Source: Allolobophora icterica
Lineage: Eukaryota; Annelida; Clitellata; Crassiclitellata; Lumbricidae
DNA: 64,000 nt
Reading direction: 5' to 3'
NCBI GenBank assembly: GCA_963556255.1
Contig: OY744605.1
Coordinates: 4,756,881 to 4,820,880 of the forward strand
A program made the position numbers and the translations under genes. The notes beneath the pieces were generated by a model that worked only from the letters and a program-made list of their open reading frames with translations, made no database searches and was not told where the DNA came from. Below, piece by piece: positions 1 to 10,359 of the stretch (its first letter is position 1; the number at the start of each line of letters is the position of its first letter).

Positions 1-95
1 TCTTTCATCCTTGTCCATGCCAGCCACGTGTCCCATCCATTTTAATCTTCTCTTCCTGGTAGTCTTCTCTGTTTTAGCTTCTCTCTTCCGAGCCG
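1..95 (-). mobile_element. LINE ORF2 C-terminal fragment (block alpha), cut by window edge
   Basis: This is the start of a recurrent block whose minus strand encodes the end of a LINE ORF2 protein (compare 26225-26545). Only the part upstream of the GHV motif is in the window. It runs directly into block beta, as in the other copies. No open frame is left here. Confidence 0.5.
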
Positions 96-807
96 ACTTA
101 TTTTGCTGGGTTATATCAAATTCAGACAGCAACCGTATTTTAGTTTCAGACTTAAACAGGTAAACAAGGGGCAAGTGATCGAATCGCTTATAGCAGCTGC
201 TCTATATATACACTTCTTGGCAACGCTTTAAAGGTGTCCAATTAGACGTATTGCTTCAACACGGTTTATGCCCTTTAACAACATCTTATGACTATCAAGA
301 CGGATGACTTTGTCCACACCTTTTAACACACAAAATCTAACCTGCTTCGTCTCTATTTCTGGCCATTATGTAGATATTCTGTGTAACAAATCTGTCAGAC
401 CAGAGATAGTTATAATCTAGAAATTTGGATTTCCTTGTGCCTATAGGGTTCTAAATATTTAATACATGTATTTACAAGTGGACAAATAGTGTTGAAGTCA
501 GATAATTAGATAATTACACAATTAGATGAGCTTTGGCGATTGATATTTTCCTAGAATTACTTGCTTTGGTCTATTTGTTAAGAATGGCGCACCAATTAAA
601 AGTAAACGGTACCACGAATTAATATAAAACAATCGCAAACATTATCGCACGAAACATCATTCGATGACTTCAGCCATTAAAACCATTAAAATATATATTT
701 AAATTTCGATTTCAAATGCAGTGAAATATACGTGCCATTTTAAGGACGCAGAGAGCGACACTTAATGGACGATAGAAATTTCAATAAAGTTTTTTAAAAA
801 TATTCAG
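96..807. repeat. Composite repeat blocks beta (96-480) and first part of xi (480-807)
   Basis: Beta is recognised by TTTAAAGGTGTCCAAT and by the stretch that reads, on the minus strand, as a degenerate CTTTGTT-loop hairpin near 265-305. Xi is recognised by its match to 3600-4240 and 17540-18190. This xi copy lacks the promoter-like module found in the others: at about 620 the sequence jumps from AATTAATAT to AAAACAATCG, exactly where the other copies carry it. No gene seen. Confidence 0.6.
203..238 (-). promoter_or_regulatory. PSE-like motif plus TATA box (beta)
   Basis: On the minus strand GACACCTTTAAAG is followed by TATATATA starting 29 bp from the first G. The spacing matches the other modules in the window. 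Function as an snRNA-type promoter is inferred. Confidence 0.45.
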
Positions 808-937
808 GCTTTCCCTGGCGTAAAGTTATCCAAAATATTGGGGTGGGAGGGGATTTGGTTATTCATTCTACAGTTATTACATTGGGGTACAGTTCTTCTC
901 AATAAATTGGGGCTGCCCCCCTCCCCAAGAGTCTACG
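808..937. mobile_element. 130-bp insertion in block xi
   Basis: The xi copy at 17850-17890 reads straight through AAAAATATTCAGACTTTA, while here about 130 bp with GGGGTGGGAGGGG near one end and CCCCCCTCCCC near the other lie between two CAG triplets. The two G/C tracts could pair. The element class is unknown. Confidence 0.4.
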
Positions 938-1299
938 ACTATGCAGACTTTAGCGAGATCTTCTGGGTTCCAGGGCCGTTGACACTTACAGCATCTTAAT
1001 TAGTTTAATTACTGAATTCGCCAGCTGAACAATAGCGATTTGATAGCTTTAGTAGTTTATGGCTTAATTTAGTAGTTTCTATTGCTAGCGATATTTTGCG
1101 GATCACCTTAGTATTATCTGCCACACATGACATCAAATGTCGTTCACCACAACAGGAAAACTTAATGCACAGCTCTTTAAAAAAATCCTCTTTTTATAAC
1201 ATGTATCAAAAATGGGATTTCATATCCACTATGCCTACAGCGGCGCAATGATGACGCACAACGTGACAACGATGCGCAATAGAACATGCTTACTTACTC
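938..1299. repeat. Rest of block xi (938-1200) and end of block nu
   Basis: The end of xi (AATTTAGTAGTTTCTATTGC and following) joins the last part of nu, which leads into alpha. A degenerate minus-strand hairpin of the CTTTGTT family lies near 950-990. No gene seen. Confidence 0.55.
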
Positions 1300-1494
1300 A
1301 CTTAATCGTTCGTCCTTCCCAAGCAGGTCTCAACATCGGACAGCGCATCTTCTCCATTCTTTCACCTTGTTCCACAACATCTAGAGAACTTAATGTCGTC
1401 CCTGATGGTCTCCGACCAGTTCAACATCCCGTGGTCTTCCCCTTCTCCTTTTCCTCCAGATCATCACTTGGTCGGCTCTTCTATCCCTGTCCAT

Positions 1495-1612
1495 AAACTT
1501 CGCCACTGCTCGTGCTCTGACAGTGCCAGTCCCAAGCCTAGATAAAGGAGGAGGGCGACGCTAATGATCTTTGTTATCGCACAGTGTCGTTGAACTGAAA
1601 CTACTACTAGGC
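1495..1612 (+). mobile_element. CTTTGTT-hairpin unit inserted in LINE sequence
   Basis: Relative to uninterrupted alpha copies (for example 29960-30040), this copy contains an extra segment between two TCCATA repeats, near 1489 and 1621. The segment holds the hairpin block (TGCCAGTCCCAAGCC, then the hairpin at 1556-1589, then CTACTACTA). The flanking direct repeats look like a target-site duplication, so the unit seems to have moved as a piece, perhaps by reverse transcription of its RNA. Confidence 0.5.
1556..1589 (+). ncRNA. Conserved hairpin, CTTTGTT loop
   Basis: Lower stem CGACGCT pairs with AGTGTCG; upper stem GAT pairs with ATC; loop CTTTGTT. The upper stem is CAT:ATG in related copies and GGC:GCC in others, so pairs change together. 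That an RNA is made is inferred. Confidence 0.45.
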
Positions 1613-1700
1613 CTACTCCTTATCCATACGAACCACATATCCCATCCATTTTAATCTTCTCTTTCTGATAGTTTACTCTATTTCATCTTCTCCCGTCCGC

Positions 1701-3443
1701 TGTCTAAGGACTTTAGTGAAACTCAATCAATAAATCACTTAATGGAGCTTCTGTATATATAATATTAGTTGCCATTTAAAGGTGTCCAATGAAAGGCAAT
1801 GCTCTGGCAACTCTTAAGCTCTCTAAGGACTTTTTACAACTGTCAAGGCGGTTTACTTTGCAATTTCCTTTTAATCTAAAAAATCTAACTTGCTTGTACT
1901 CTGTAACTGGCGATTATGTAGATATCTTCTGATTAACAAAGCTGTCATAACAAAGATTATAAGCGTCACCCTCCTAATTTATCCAAGCGTCGGACTGGCG
2001 GTACCCGGGTATAAAGCAGTGGCGACATTACAGCGTGTATGTTCTAATGAAGTCGCTTTCTTTGAGTCTGATTGAAAAACTGATTATAAAAGATAACGCC
2101 TTCAAAAAAGATGTTAAGTCGATGTGAGAAATACATTAGAGTCGCCAATGCAAACTTATCGAGTAAGAAGTGTAAATGCAAAATTAAGTGTTGCAGTAAA
2201 ATCGAAAAAAGTAATATTATAATCTGCATGTAAGTGAAATCCGATGGGTGAAACCGAGACTAAACAAGCAACTAAAGTCGGCATAGATGGAAATATTTAG
2301 ACACCTCTCTTAAGAATTCACATTGTTAACATAAGTAGAATAACATAATTTGGGTAAATCTCGCGACACCATCTCTGGGATCTACTCCTTTCTGCTCTAA
2401 TAATCGAAATTATTACCAACCTACACCACACTAGTAACGCTGGTAGTGCCAGTCGAAAACATTGGAAAAGGAGGAGGGTATCGTAAATCATATTTGTTTT
2501 GACACAGCGCCTTTAAACAGGAATAACACACACTCTGTGTGATAATAACGATAATTGGCATCGCCCTCCCCAACATCAAGACTGGCACCAATTATTCGAG
2601 GCAGAAAAGTCTACCACAGTTATGGCACAGAGCGTCTGCTTCTTAAACTTTGTCACCTGGTGGAGAACCGTAATCGTAATCGTAATCGTAATCTCCGGAT
2701 TTCTACAGTAGCCATGTGAACGATGCGAAGCGAAGCTGCCTCCTCTCTCTGGTCTCTCTGGCAAGGTGACTCGTATCTTCACTTGAATCTCTGGCCAACC
2801 GCTCTGACTTGACACAGCTCTCGTGAATAAGCTGGTGCCCTGCGCTTAACTTTAGAGCAGCGCTTTTGAAAATTGAGTATTTATAACCTTAGTATTACGA
2901 TTCAAACGCTTCTGAAACAGGTCTTCCCTCCACGCAATCTCCCTTGCATGCCTCGCCACAGAAAGACTCTCGCCCGCCCCCAAAGACTGGACCAGCAGGG
3001 CATCCTCGTCACGATAAGATGCAAGTATCAGACCTTTCCCCAGCGAGTTACCTTTCAAGCAGTTAACTCATCCAGCGCTTCGAGTGGGACAATACAGCAG
3101 ATTGAATTTCCAACCATTTGACGACATCTTTTGGCTCAAAGGTCGCTGATTACATATCAAAATTTTGGGTGACGGAACGTAAACGTTATGCCATTTGTGC
3201 ATATGCTATTTAGAATGGAGCCATGTTAAATGTGTCGAAGGAGTGTTGTATTAAATATAAGTTTAACGTTAGAAAACCTGTCAAGAAATAAATAAATCAA
3301 CATTCACCATATATCATATATAGAAAAGAACGTACACAAACCCCTATAGTTACAAACAGATAAATTCAGAGATAGGAACCGATCCACCCAGACCTACAGA
3401 AGAACACACAGAAAGACTTACGATTCCAGACAGACCAATTAGC
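1701..3443. repeat. Composite run beta-gamma-delta-epsilon-zeta-eta
   Basis: The blocks come in order: beta 1700-1950, gamma 1950-2070, delta 2070-2340, epsilon 2340-2600, zeta 2600-3160, part of eta 3160-3310. Epsilon holds two facing copies of the hairpin-associated sequence (TGCCAGTC...GGAGGAGGG and its inverted partner near 2560-2590). A run of ATCGTA repeats lies at about 2670-2690. No gene seen; short ORFs here are not conserved between copies. Confidence 0.6.
1754..1786 (-). promoter_or_regulatory. PSE-like motif plus TATA box (beta)
   Basis: Minus strand: GACACCTTTAAATGG, then TTATATATA starting 26 bp from the motif start, slightly closer than usual. Confidence 0.35.
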
Positions 3444-5104
3444 GGAAGAATATCGTTTCTGTTTTTGAGGCTGTTTCTGTTTCTCTTTCTCGTTAAGTTT
3501 CTGTTTCTGGTCTTTGGTGCAAGTTTTAAGTTCCTCTTCTGTCTGCTTTATTCTTCTTGGCTTGCTGTTTCCCTTCGCAATAATAAAGGCACCATTGAAG
3601 ACAGAGAGTTAGATAGTTATACATTAGAAAAGCTTTTTATTTCCTATAATTACTTGCTTACGTCTAATTGTTGACAACCATTACAGTAATTAAAAATAAA
3701 CGGTATCACGAATTAATATATCTTCTGTTGCTCACCACTTAAAGGTGTCTAATATAAAACAATTAAAACAATCGTAAACATCATCGCAAGAAACGTTATT
3801 GGATGACATCAGCTATTGAAACACATTAAAAGATATATTTAAATTTCAGTTTCAAATGCCGTAAATTAACCCTACTTTTTCCGTTCCTCTTTTAAAAAAA
3901 ATGACAATCGTTGGCCGACTGTAATTTCAATCGAGTTGTACAAAAATTCAGACTTTAACGAGATCTTCTGACAGCGACACTACCTACTTAATAACTGAAT
4001 TCGCCAGCTGAACAATGGCGATTTAGTAATTTTAGTAGTTCATAGATAATTTAGTAGTTTCTATTGCTTACGACATCTTGCGGATCACGTTAGCATTATC
4101 AGCCACACAGTGACTATGGATTGAATCTGATTGTTTAGCGACATCTCGTGGCATCAAATGCCGTTCACCTCAACAGGAAAACTTATTCACAGCTCTCTCT
4201 ACCAGTACTACAATCCTCCTGTAGGCCTACATTAACATGCCAACATTCCGAAAAGGTTTAACGACGTCTTATATCTACCGTTGATGTCTTTAAAATATTA
4301 ATGCATATCACTTAATTTTCTTCGTTGTAGATCGTTCTCCCCATGTCAAAAATCTTTGTATGCGTATATTTAAGAGGCCTCTCAGTTCATGGTGTTAGTA
4401 GAGACAAAATCAATCAAAGAAATTCTGCTATCCGGCAGGTGGCGTACGCGACTCTTCGATCTTCATAATTTCAATTCATTTCCTTTCCACTTAAGAGTAA
4501 AGTATCTGTCTATAATTTGATTGAATGGATGGATCCCGAGTTTAACGACATCTTATGGCAACAACGAGTGTTTTCGCATAGTTCTCACCAATCACAACTA
4601 ATACATTCAACACTAAACGCAGCTCCTAAATACATAGAGAGGTGGACAGCGTTTTTTGTAAGTAGGCTACTTAAACTCGCACAAAGATCAAATTCAAAAG
4701 GTTAGGTCCTTTGCCATATATCTTACCTCACCAATACGATAACGCTATAAAAAGTGATTGTCTTAGATAACTGTACAAGTTTAAGCGACCTTGATTTCCT
4801 GCAATTGTGTAATTGCTTAAGTCTAGGCCTAGTTTTTGATTCCTCAGTGATTCTGATTTTTTCAGTAACCCGTATTCGATTGAAAAACTATCTCAAACTC
4901 TATTGCACTAAACATTGTTGCATCTCCGTCAACATTACAAACCATTAAACCATAATGAGTTTAATTTATTTAATAAGATATGTATATTAAATCATAATGG
5001 TATAATCTTTTTTTATATCACAAAATAATTTATTTAAAATTGGATTTCAAATTTACTATGTCTAAAACGGCGTTATGATGACGAACAAAGCGACAATCGA
5101 TGGC
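3444..5104. repeat. Composite run xi-omicron-nu
   Basis: Xi occupies about 3600-4240, omicron 4240-4690 (GGATGGATCCCGAGTTTAAC), and nu 4690-5100 (GGTTAGGTCCTTTGC). Omicron is repeated at 53500-53960 and nu at least six more times. Nu leads directly into alpha. No gene seen. Confidence 0.6.
3714..3749 (-). promoter_or_regulatory. PSE-like motif plus TATA-like box (xi)
   Basis: Minus strand: AGACACCTTTAAGTGG followed by ATATATTAATTC at 29-30 bp. The copy at 17634-17668 has the same layout with a better TATA box. Confidence 0.4.
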
Positions 5105-5328
5105 CAATAGAACTTGCTTACTTACTTGCTTAGTCCTTAGGATATCTGCACATTGGGCAATGCATTTTCTTCTCCATTCGTCTATGTCCATTGCCAGTCT
5201 TTCAGCTTCCACGACATCCAGAGAACCTCGAGTCGTCCCTTATGATCTTAACATTCCGTGATCTTCCGCTTCTCCTTTTCCCTTCAGGGACCAGATCATC
5301 ACTTGGTCGGCTCTTCTCTCCCTGTCTA
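5105..5328 (-). mobile_element. LINE ORF2 C-terminus (alpha), first part, interrupted
   Basis: The minus strand keeps a readable C-terminal stretch, EAERLAMDIDEWRRKCIAQC, with a cysteine/histidine-type ending as in RTE-like endonuclease-reverse transcriptases. The block is cut at 5328 by the 2.6-kb insertion and continues at 7958. In the other direction it ends in the LINE 3' region with TTGC/TTAC repeats and block nu. Confidence 0.65.
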
Positions 5329-7957
5329 TGTGGCGGACTGGCCACGGCGCTTGAATGTAGGTTTTATCAATCATAACTGTGTTGTTGACGCGTTATCCGG
5401 TGATATAATGCATCAGAGGGCACCAGCGGCCGATGCGTAGATGGTAGCGTTAACGCGATTTAATAATAGCCAATATTTAAGTTTTAGCGTATTCTTTCCG
5501 TTTTAATGATTGAAATTATTAATTAGTATAATTTAATACGCTTTTCGGTCCAATAATTAAGGCCTAAAGCTAGGCGTCGCTTAATGTAATAACTAAGATA
5601 TATTTCTCTTAGACACCCGTATTTGAGAAGGTGTGCGTGGGCTAATATATAAGTAAGGAGGCCAGAATATACCTTGCGTACTAAATTATAGCAACGCAGA
5701 CAGTGAATGTAGCCGCCCCATGGAGGCCAGAAAATGTCTTATGTGCGAGACCATAGGATGCAGATAGATACATAGAGCCTGCCACACGGTGCAGTGCTTA
5801 TAACGTAGAGCGGCGTTACTGCGCTTTGCATGTACAGCGACACGGTGCTTTAGTGTCGTTGGTTACCGGTTCGGTTACGAATGATTTTACGGACACGGCG
5901 TCCGGTACAAGGCTAATCAGTGCGCTCCCGAGTGACAGCCGCTCCAAAGGCGGTCTGACCAGTGCTGGCAAAGCGTCGATCCAACGGAGTAAGGGCCCGC
6001 TCTGTTGTAGATCGCGAGCAGTACCGAGTCTGATCATGGAAGGCTGATTCGGGGAAAGACCGATCGTGAGAGGTAACGGCTCACAGGTCTGTATCGGTAA
6101 AGACGGGGAAGGACCCGCGGATACACAGGTCTGTATAAATACGGGGAAGGAAAGACCCCGGTGGTGACAGTTCGATATGTTCGGGGAGGGTGACCCCGTT
6201 GGTTCCGTTCGATAACATCGGGCAACTTACCCGCCTTTCTTTTAACTCGCGGGACTAACCGCAATCTCTCAACTCGCGGTCAAACCGAAATATCTCAACT
6301 ACACATAAAAGCCTATACATATTAGAGTATACAATTCACAATTAACAATTATACAGTTATACGCAGAATCTTAACTCGCGGTCTACCACAAGTTTCTTCC
6401 TTTGGATGTTTTACTTCCGTCATAGTTACTCCAGCGGTTTTCCCGCATATCTTTCTTTGGCCTACCTAACTCCGGTCTACCGCAAATCTTGGCTCGCGGA
6501 AACTAACTGCAAACTTCTCGGTTCGGGGAACTGCCCGAACAATCTGACCGTGGTTCGTTCAGGTGCGTGGAAGACAGGAAACTTCCCGCAGTGGTGGGAG
6601 GTGAAAACACAGGTCTGTGTGAAATAATGGGGTAACAGTACTGATAGTTACTCCACTGGTACCGTTAGTAGAATCGAGTCTGTTACTCAGAAATGAAGCC
6701 TACGAGTCTGTGAGCTCCCGGGAAAACACAACCGTGTAAAAGGTTATGTAAACCGGGTAGGGATACGCCGCAACGAGAAGATACAGCGGGCCAGATCCCT
6801 AGGTGAAGAGTACGCGAGTTCCAGGTAAACAGAGATTAAATCAGACCAAGAGGAAGAGATTAACCTCAAAGTTCGGGTCGGGTAGTCGGGTACCCAGGTC
6901 CGAAAGAGACAAGTTCGCGTTTTGCTAGCCGAAGTTCAGCTAGTCAGAGTCCCCAGGTGAGGAGTACGATAATCCCATGTATGAAGGGAAATAATAAAGC
7001 AGACCAAGAGTGCGATACGTGAAAGTCCGGGTAGTCGGATACCCAGGTAGAAACATATTTGCTTGTCGTAGCACACAGCTCTGAGGACCGACTGAAGTGC
7101 GAGGCTGGGCCCCCTCGTGCGTAGGTCGGAACGAAGTCCTGTGTGTAGATAGGAAGGTTATAGAGAGAAGACCTTCACTATCAGAGTACCGTAGATACCC
7201 TTACCGTTATCTCTCGAAGCAGAATTTATCACTGTGTTGGTCGATAATTGCCAACACAGAAGACGTGTAATGAAACTTACTCCGTAAATGTGGTGCATGA
7301 CAATATACGTGTAAGGCCGGTATGCCCTGCACGGAAATGGAGTGAGATAAACGTGACGGTGGGAAGACAGTTGTCAAATGGACAGGTGCCTAGACGACAC
7401 GACGTAGAGAGTTACCTTTGACAGTTGCCCAATAGACCGGTGTCTAGGACGATGTGATGCAGAGACTTGTCGCATGTATTCCTTGTTTCCGATACTTAGA
7501 AAACGTTTGGTGTCCCTTATAAATGGCGATAGTTAAAGAGTCACGAGATGTAGAATGGTACGTCAAAGTTCAGATCATGTGGAGAGTTGGAGGAAGCCCG
7601 TAACTAAGAAGGCACACATAAGAGGAAGACTTCTGCTGGTAAGATAACGAACCCTGTTCTGAAGGACGGCCATCCTGCAGGACGTTGCCCACCCGGTGAC
7701 CGCGGAAGTGGCAGAGTCAGACCCCGAGATAGAACGGTATAGTGTTGCCTTTCTTAAGCGGCCAATCCTGAATCTCCTCTGATACGAACGTTCACTATGG
7801 GCAGAGATAGAGACCAGCCATTTTACGTTGAAAGTAGACAAGGCAGTGACTCTGGCGGGTGGCTCCAGAAGGGTAGTTGGCTGGAGTCGCCACCACACCA
7901 GGAAACCCGCCCGGCGCAACGAGAGTGCAGGCGTCCGGGCGGGCGCAGAACGCCACA
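5329..7957. mobile_element. LTR-like insertion, 2629 bp, TCTA duplication
   Basis: The insertion splits a block alpha copy that is intact elsewhere. It starts TGTGGCGG, ends CGCCACA (TG...CA ends, short inverted terminal match) and is flanked by TCTA at 5325-5328 and 7958-7961. It is richer in G+C than its surroundings and has no long ORF, and I see no second terminal repeat inside. A TATAAATA lies at about 6131. Diverged direct repeats are seen at 6060-6160 (ACAGGTCTGTAT twice), 6785-7050 (GGGTAGTCGG twice) and 7362-7480. A large solo LTR or a non-autonomous LTR element fits best; a DNA element with short inverted ends is possible. Confidence 0.55.
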
Positions 7958-7994
7958 TCTATACGAACCACATGTCCCAGCCATTTTTATCTTC
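7958..7994 (-). mobile_element. LINE ORF2 C-terminus (alpha), middle part
   Basis: A short continuation of the alpha copy begun at 5105, between the LTR-like insertion and the next LINE insertion. It keeps ACGAACCACATGTCCC, the segment equivalent to the GHV region on the minus strand. Confidence 0.55.
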
Positions 7995-8370
7995 CTACTT
8001 TTGAGCAGCTATGTCTCAGAGCTATGTCCCTCTTCTCAGCAATCTTGGTGGATGAGAGTCACATTTTGCATGATCTGCTTCCACCGATAAAGCACTCCGT
8101 CTATCATATGAGAACAAGGGCCCACGATCGCGTTATCCCACCTGCCGATAACTTGATGAGGAAAACATATATTATTAGGATGTTATATGGAAACATATAT
8201 AATGCATATATGTCTGTGTATATATATAATTAGATATAGACCTAGATTATAAATGTTTGTTGGTAGCAGAAAATGTATAAGATTAGCGGAAAGATGTGAA
8301 CGGTTGTACACCAAAATGCGGATAGCAATTGGTTTGATAAAGAATATTCTCATCTTTATCTTATCTTATC
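7995..8370 (+). mobile_element. 5'-truncated LINE 3' end (clade with ARATTLARL C-terminus)
   Basis: The plus strand encodes DESHILHDLLPPIKHSVY and then RVIPPADNLMRKTYIIRMLY, a typical extreme C-terminus of one non-LTR clade (usual pattern HVLHxLLPP...RxHxRxLP...R.FI.RMLY). A 3' UTR follows and the element ends in a TTATC repeat. TTATCTTC is found on both sides (7987-7994 and 8371-8378), a likely target-site duplication within block alpha. Only about the last 50 residues remain. Confidence 0.65.
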
Positions 8371-8794
8371 TTATCTTCTCGTTCTGATAGTTTTCTCTCT
8401 TTTTCTCCCGTCTGCTGTTTAAGGACTTCATTTCAGCTCAGCCGCAACCATTCAACCACGTAACGTAGCTGCTCTATATATAGACTAGTTAATATAATTT
8501 TAAAGGTGTCCAATAAAACGCATTGCGCTAACACGGAATAAGCCCTTTAAGGACATCTTACGACTGTCAAAGCGGTTGACTTTGTAATTACCTTTTAATT
8601 GAAAAAATCTAACTTGATTCTAATCTGTAAGTGGCGAGTATTTAGATATTTCTGTTTAATAAAGCTATCATATCAAAGATAATTAGCGTCACCCTCTTCA
8701 TTTATCCAGCATTCGGACTGGCGCTACCGAGTATGAAGCAATGGCGGCGTTTCAATGCGTATCCTCTAATCAAATCTCTTTCCTGGGTCTGGTT
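8371..8794. repeat. End of alpha, then beta and gamma
   Basis: Block alpha resumes at TCGTTCTGATAG and is followed by beta (8420-8700) and gamma (8700-8790), which is cut at TGGTTGAAAT by the next LINE insertion. No gene seen. Confidence 0.6.
8475..8510 (-). promoter_or_regulatory. PSE-like motif plus TATA box (beta)
   Basis: Minus strand: GACACCTTTAAAATTA, with TATATATA 29 bp from the motif start. Confidence 0.45.
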
Positions 8795-9545
8795 GAAATA
8801 AGTAAGTAAGTAAGTATATTCTTTATTGAACCACCTGCATGAGCACTGTGGTTAACAAACATGTTATGCAGTTAGAGGCATGAAACACAAGAAACAACAT
8901 AAGTTGGAAAGGAAGGCAGCTAACTAGGTTAGGCATAGATAGATTAAGGCCTAACAATTGGATATGAATTTTACTGGTATAACATCCTAGTTAAGAAATT
9001 CTTACGCGTTAGCGCGTCTGCCTTAGGAATCTTCCTGTTATGCGAGCGGGGACGCAGGCCATAGGTACGGATTATGGGAGGGGGAGCAAGGGATAGAGAA
9101 CGTCGCCAGGGTTGTGGAGCACCGCTGAAAAGAGAGCTCTATCAGCACTTGCACAAAGAATATCGAAGGATTCGAGGCTGGCGGTAGATGCCCATGCCGT
9201 ATCAACCTCTTAACCAGCGCGCAAAGACGAGAGCGCTGCTCAACATTTGTGAAGCCCCACCAGGCAGGAGAGGCATAAGGCAATCTAGCTAAGGTAGTTG
9301 CTCGGACTACATCATACAGGCGAGGCCCACTGAGACCGTGTGCGGTAAGGCATCGGAGGACGTAGAGGGATTGGCCAGCCCTGGTGCACAATCGCTGGAC
9401 GTGGGAGCCAAATCCCAAGCGGTCGGATAGTGTCATCCCAGGACAACCAGCTCAGAGACCCTGGCGATACCAGGTACTGGCGGGGAAGGACTATTGACTT
9501 AGATCCAGGGCGCCTAAAAATCGCCTCTTTGGATTTTGCGCAATT
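8795..9545 (-). mobile_element. 5'-truncated LINE ORF2 C-terminus plus 3' UTR
   Basis: A minus-strand ORF (9436-9038, 132 aa) reads MTLSDRLGFGSHVQRLC, SLYVLRCLTAHGLSG, VVRATTLARLPYASPAWWGF. This is the region after the reverse transcriptase domain in a non-LTR retrotransposon, with the conserved ATTLARL.YASPAWWGF motif. The usual final residues are frame-shifted in 9060-8980. The 3' UTR ends AATAAAGAATATACTTACTTAC at 8820-8796. The element interrupts the gamma/delta junction, which is intact elsewhere (for example 56600-56660). Confidence 0.7.
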
Positions 9546-10064
9546 TATTTAAAAGAGAACGCCTTCAAAGAAGAGAATTTTAAGTCAATGTCAGAAATAC
9601 ATTGAAGAGTCATCAATGATCGGGTAAGAATTTTTAAGTGTAATATTATTGCTACGTAAGGGTAAGTATAGTGAAATTAAAAAAGTAATATATTATTCTG
9701 CCGTTAAGTGAAATCTGATGTTTGAAGCCGAGCCTAAATAAGTTACTAAAGTCGGCATAGTTGGAACTATTTAGACACCCCTTATAAGAATTAAAATTCT
9801 TACAATAAGTCAATTACCATCAGTAGAATAAATTAAATAAATTTCATGCTAGTTGTTAGAAAGCTGCGGAAAGGAACGAAAGGGTTGGGAAAACAATCAT
9901 ATACTGATATGTCTGAAGTTGTTTAAATATTTCTAGCGAGTGACAATAGTTGCGAAGTACTGTTTGGTTTGCGTCGGAACATTTTATAGCTATGTGTATT
10001 ATAAATAACATTAGATATGTTGCTTTGGGTGATGTGACATTACTGACATTGTAAGCTTATGTTT

Positions 10065-10100
10065 GACACCTTTACATGGTGTTATACGGACACTATAAGT
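10065..10100 (+). promoter_or_regulatory. PSE-like motif plus TATA box of unit 10034-10173
   Basis: GACACCTTTACATGG is followed by TATAAGTT 30 bp from the motif start. The hairpin lies 39 bp downstream of the TATA box on the same strand. An apparently identical inverted copy is at 37085-37119. Confidence 0.5.
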
Positions 10101-10121
10101 TTATCGTTTTCTAGAAATTGT

Positions 10122-10171
10122 ATTTGTGAATTGTCGTCAACGGCCATTGTTGCCAAAGGACGACGTTAAAC
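10122..10171 (+). ncRNA. Candidate snRNA-like transcript with terminal hairpin
   Basis: Starting about 28 bp after the TATA box, the predicted RNA contains GTATTTGTGAATT, which resembles an Sm-binding site (AUUUGUG). It then has a hairpin at 10133-10164: GTCGTC pairs perfectly with GACGAC, GGC with GCC, loop CATTGTT. GTTAAAC follows directly. The start site and the Sm role are inferred. It could instead be a structured remnant of a SINE. The apparently identical copy at 37011-37150 suggests the unit moved recently. Confidence 0.35.
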
Positions 10172-10359
10172 TTTGGAATAATAATAATAGAATAAATTAG
10201 AGCTATATTAAGCCAAAATAATTTCTGTCGACGTCAACAGACTTTGTTGCTATAAGATACATCCATCCATAGTATAAATCTCGCGATACTATACTTCTGG
10301 GATCTTCTCTCTGTTACTTTAGTAACGGAGACTATTACTACTAACGACGTATCGAATTG

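Larger units (their letters stand above)
1300..1700 (-). mobile_element. LINE ORF2 C-terminal fragment (alpha), split by a hairpin unit
   Basis: Minus-strand remains of a LINE ORF2 C-terminus lie at 1300-1494 and 1613-1700. The same block elsewhere keeps motifs such as RRLKWMGHVV and DEWRRKC. The block is interrupted by a 118-bp insertion. Frames are broken, so this is a pseudogene fragment. Confidence 0.6.
9546..10359. repeat. Block delta, an 80-bp copied segment, and a promoter-hairpin unit
   Basis: Delta (AGTCGGCATAGTTGGAA, then AGACACC) ends near 9830. Positions 9841-9920 are identical to 10471-10550. The stretch 10034-10173 is a complete promoter-hairpin unit with an inverted twin at 37011-37150. 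The M2-type sequence GTCGACGTCAACAGAC follows near 10230. No protein gene seen. Confidence 0.6.

Noticed and set aside
5603..5650. AGACACCCG ... ATATATAAG as another promoter-like module
   Set aside because: It is inside the LTR-like insertion, the core is changed and the spacing is about 35 bp.
7575..7958. 127-aa minus ORF inside the LTR-like insertion
   Set aside because: No recognisable gag or pol motif; arginine- and serine-rich reading of GC-richer DNA, likely chance.
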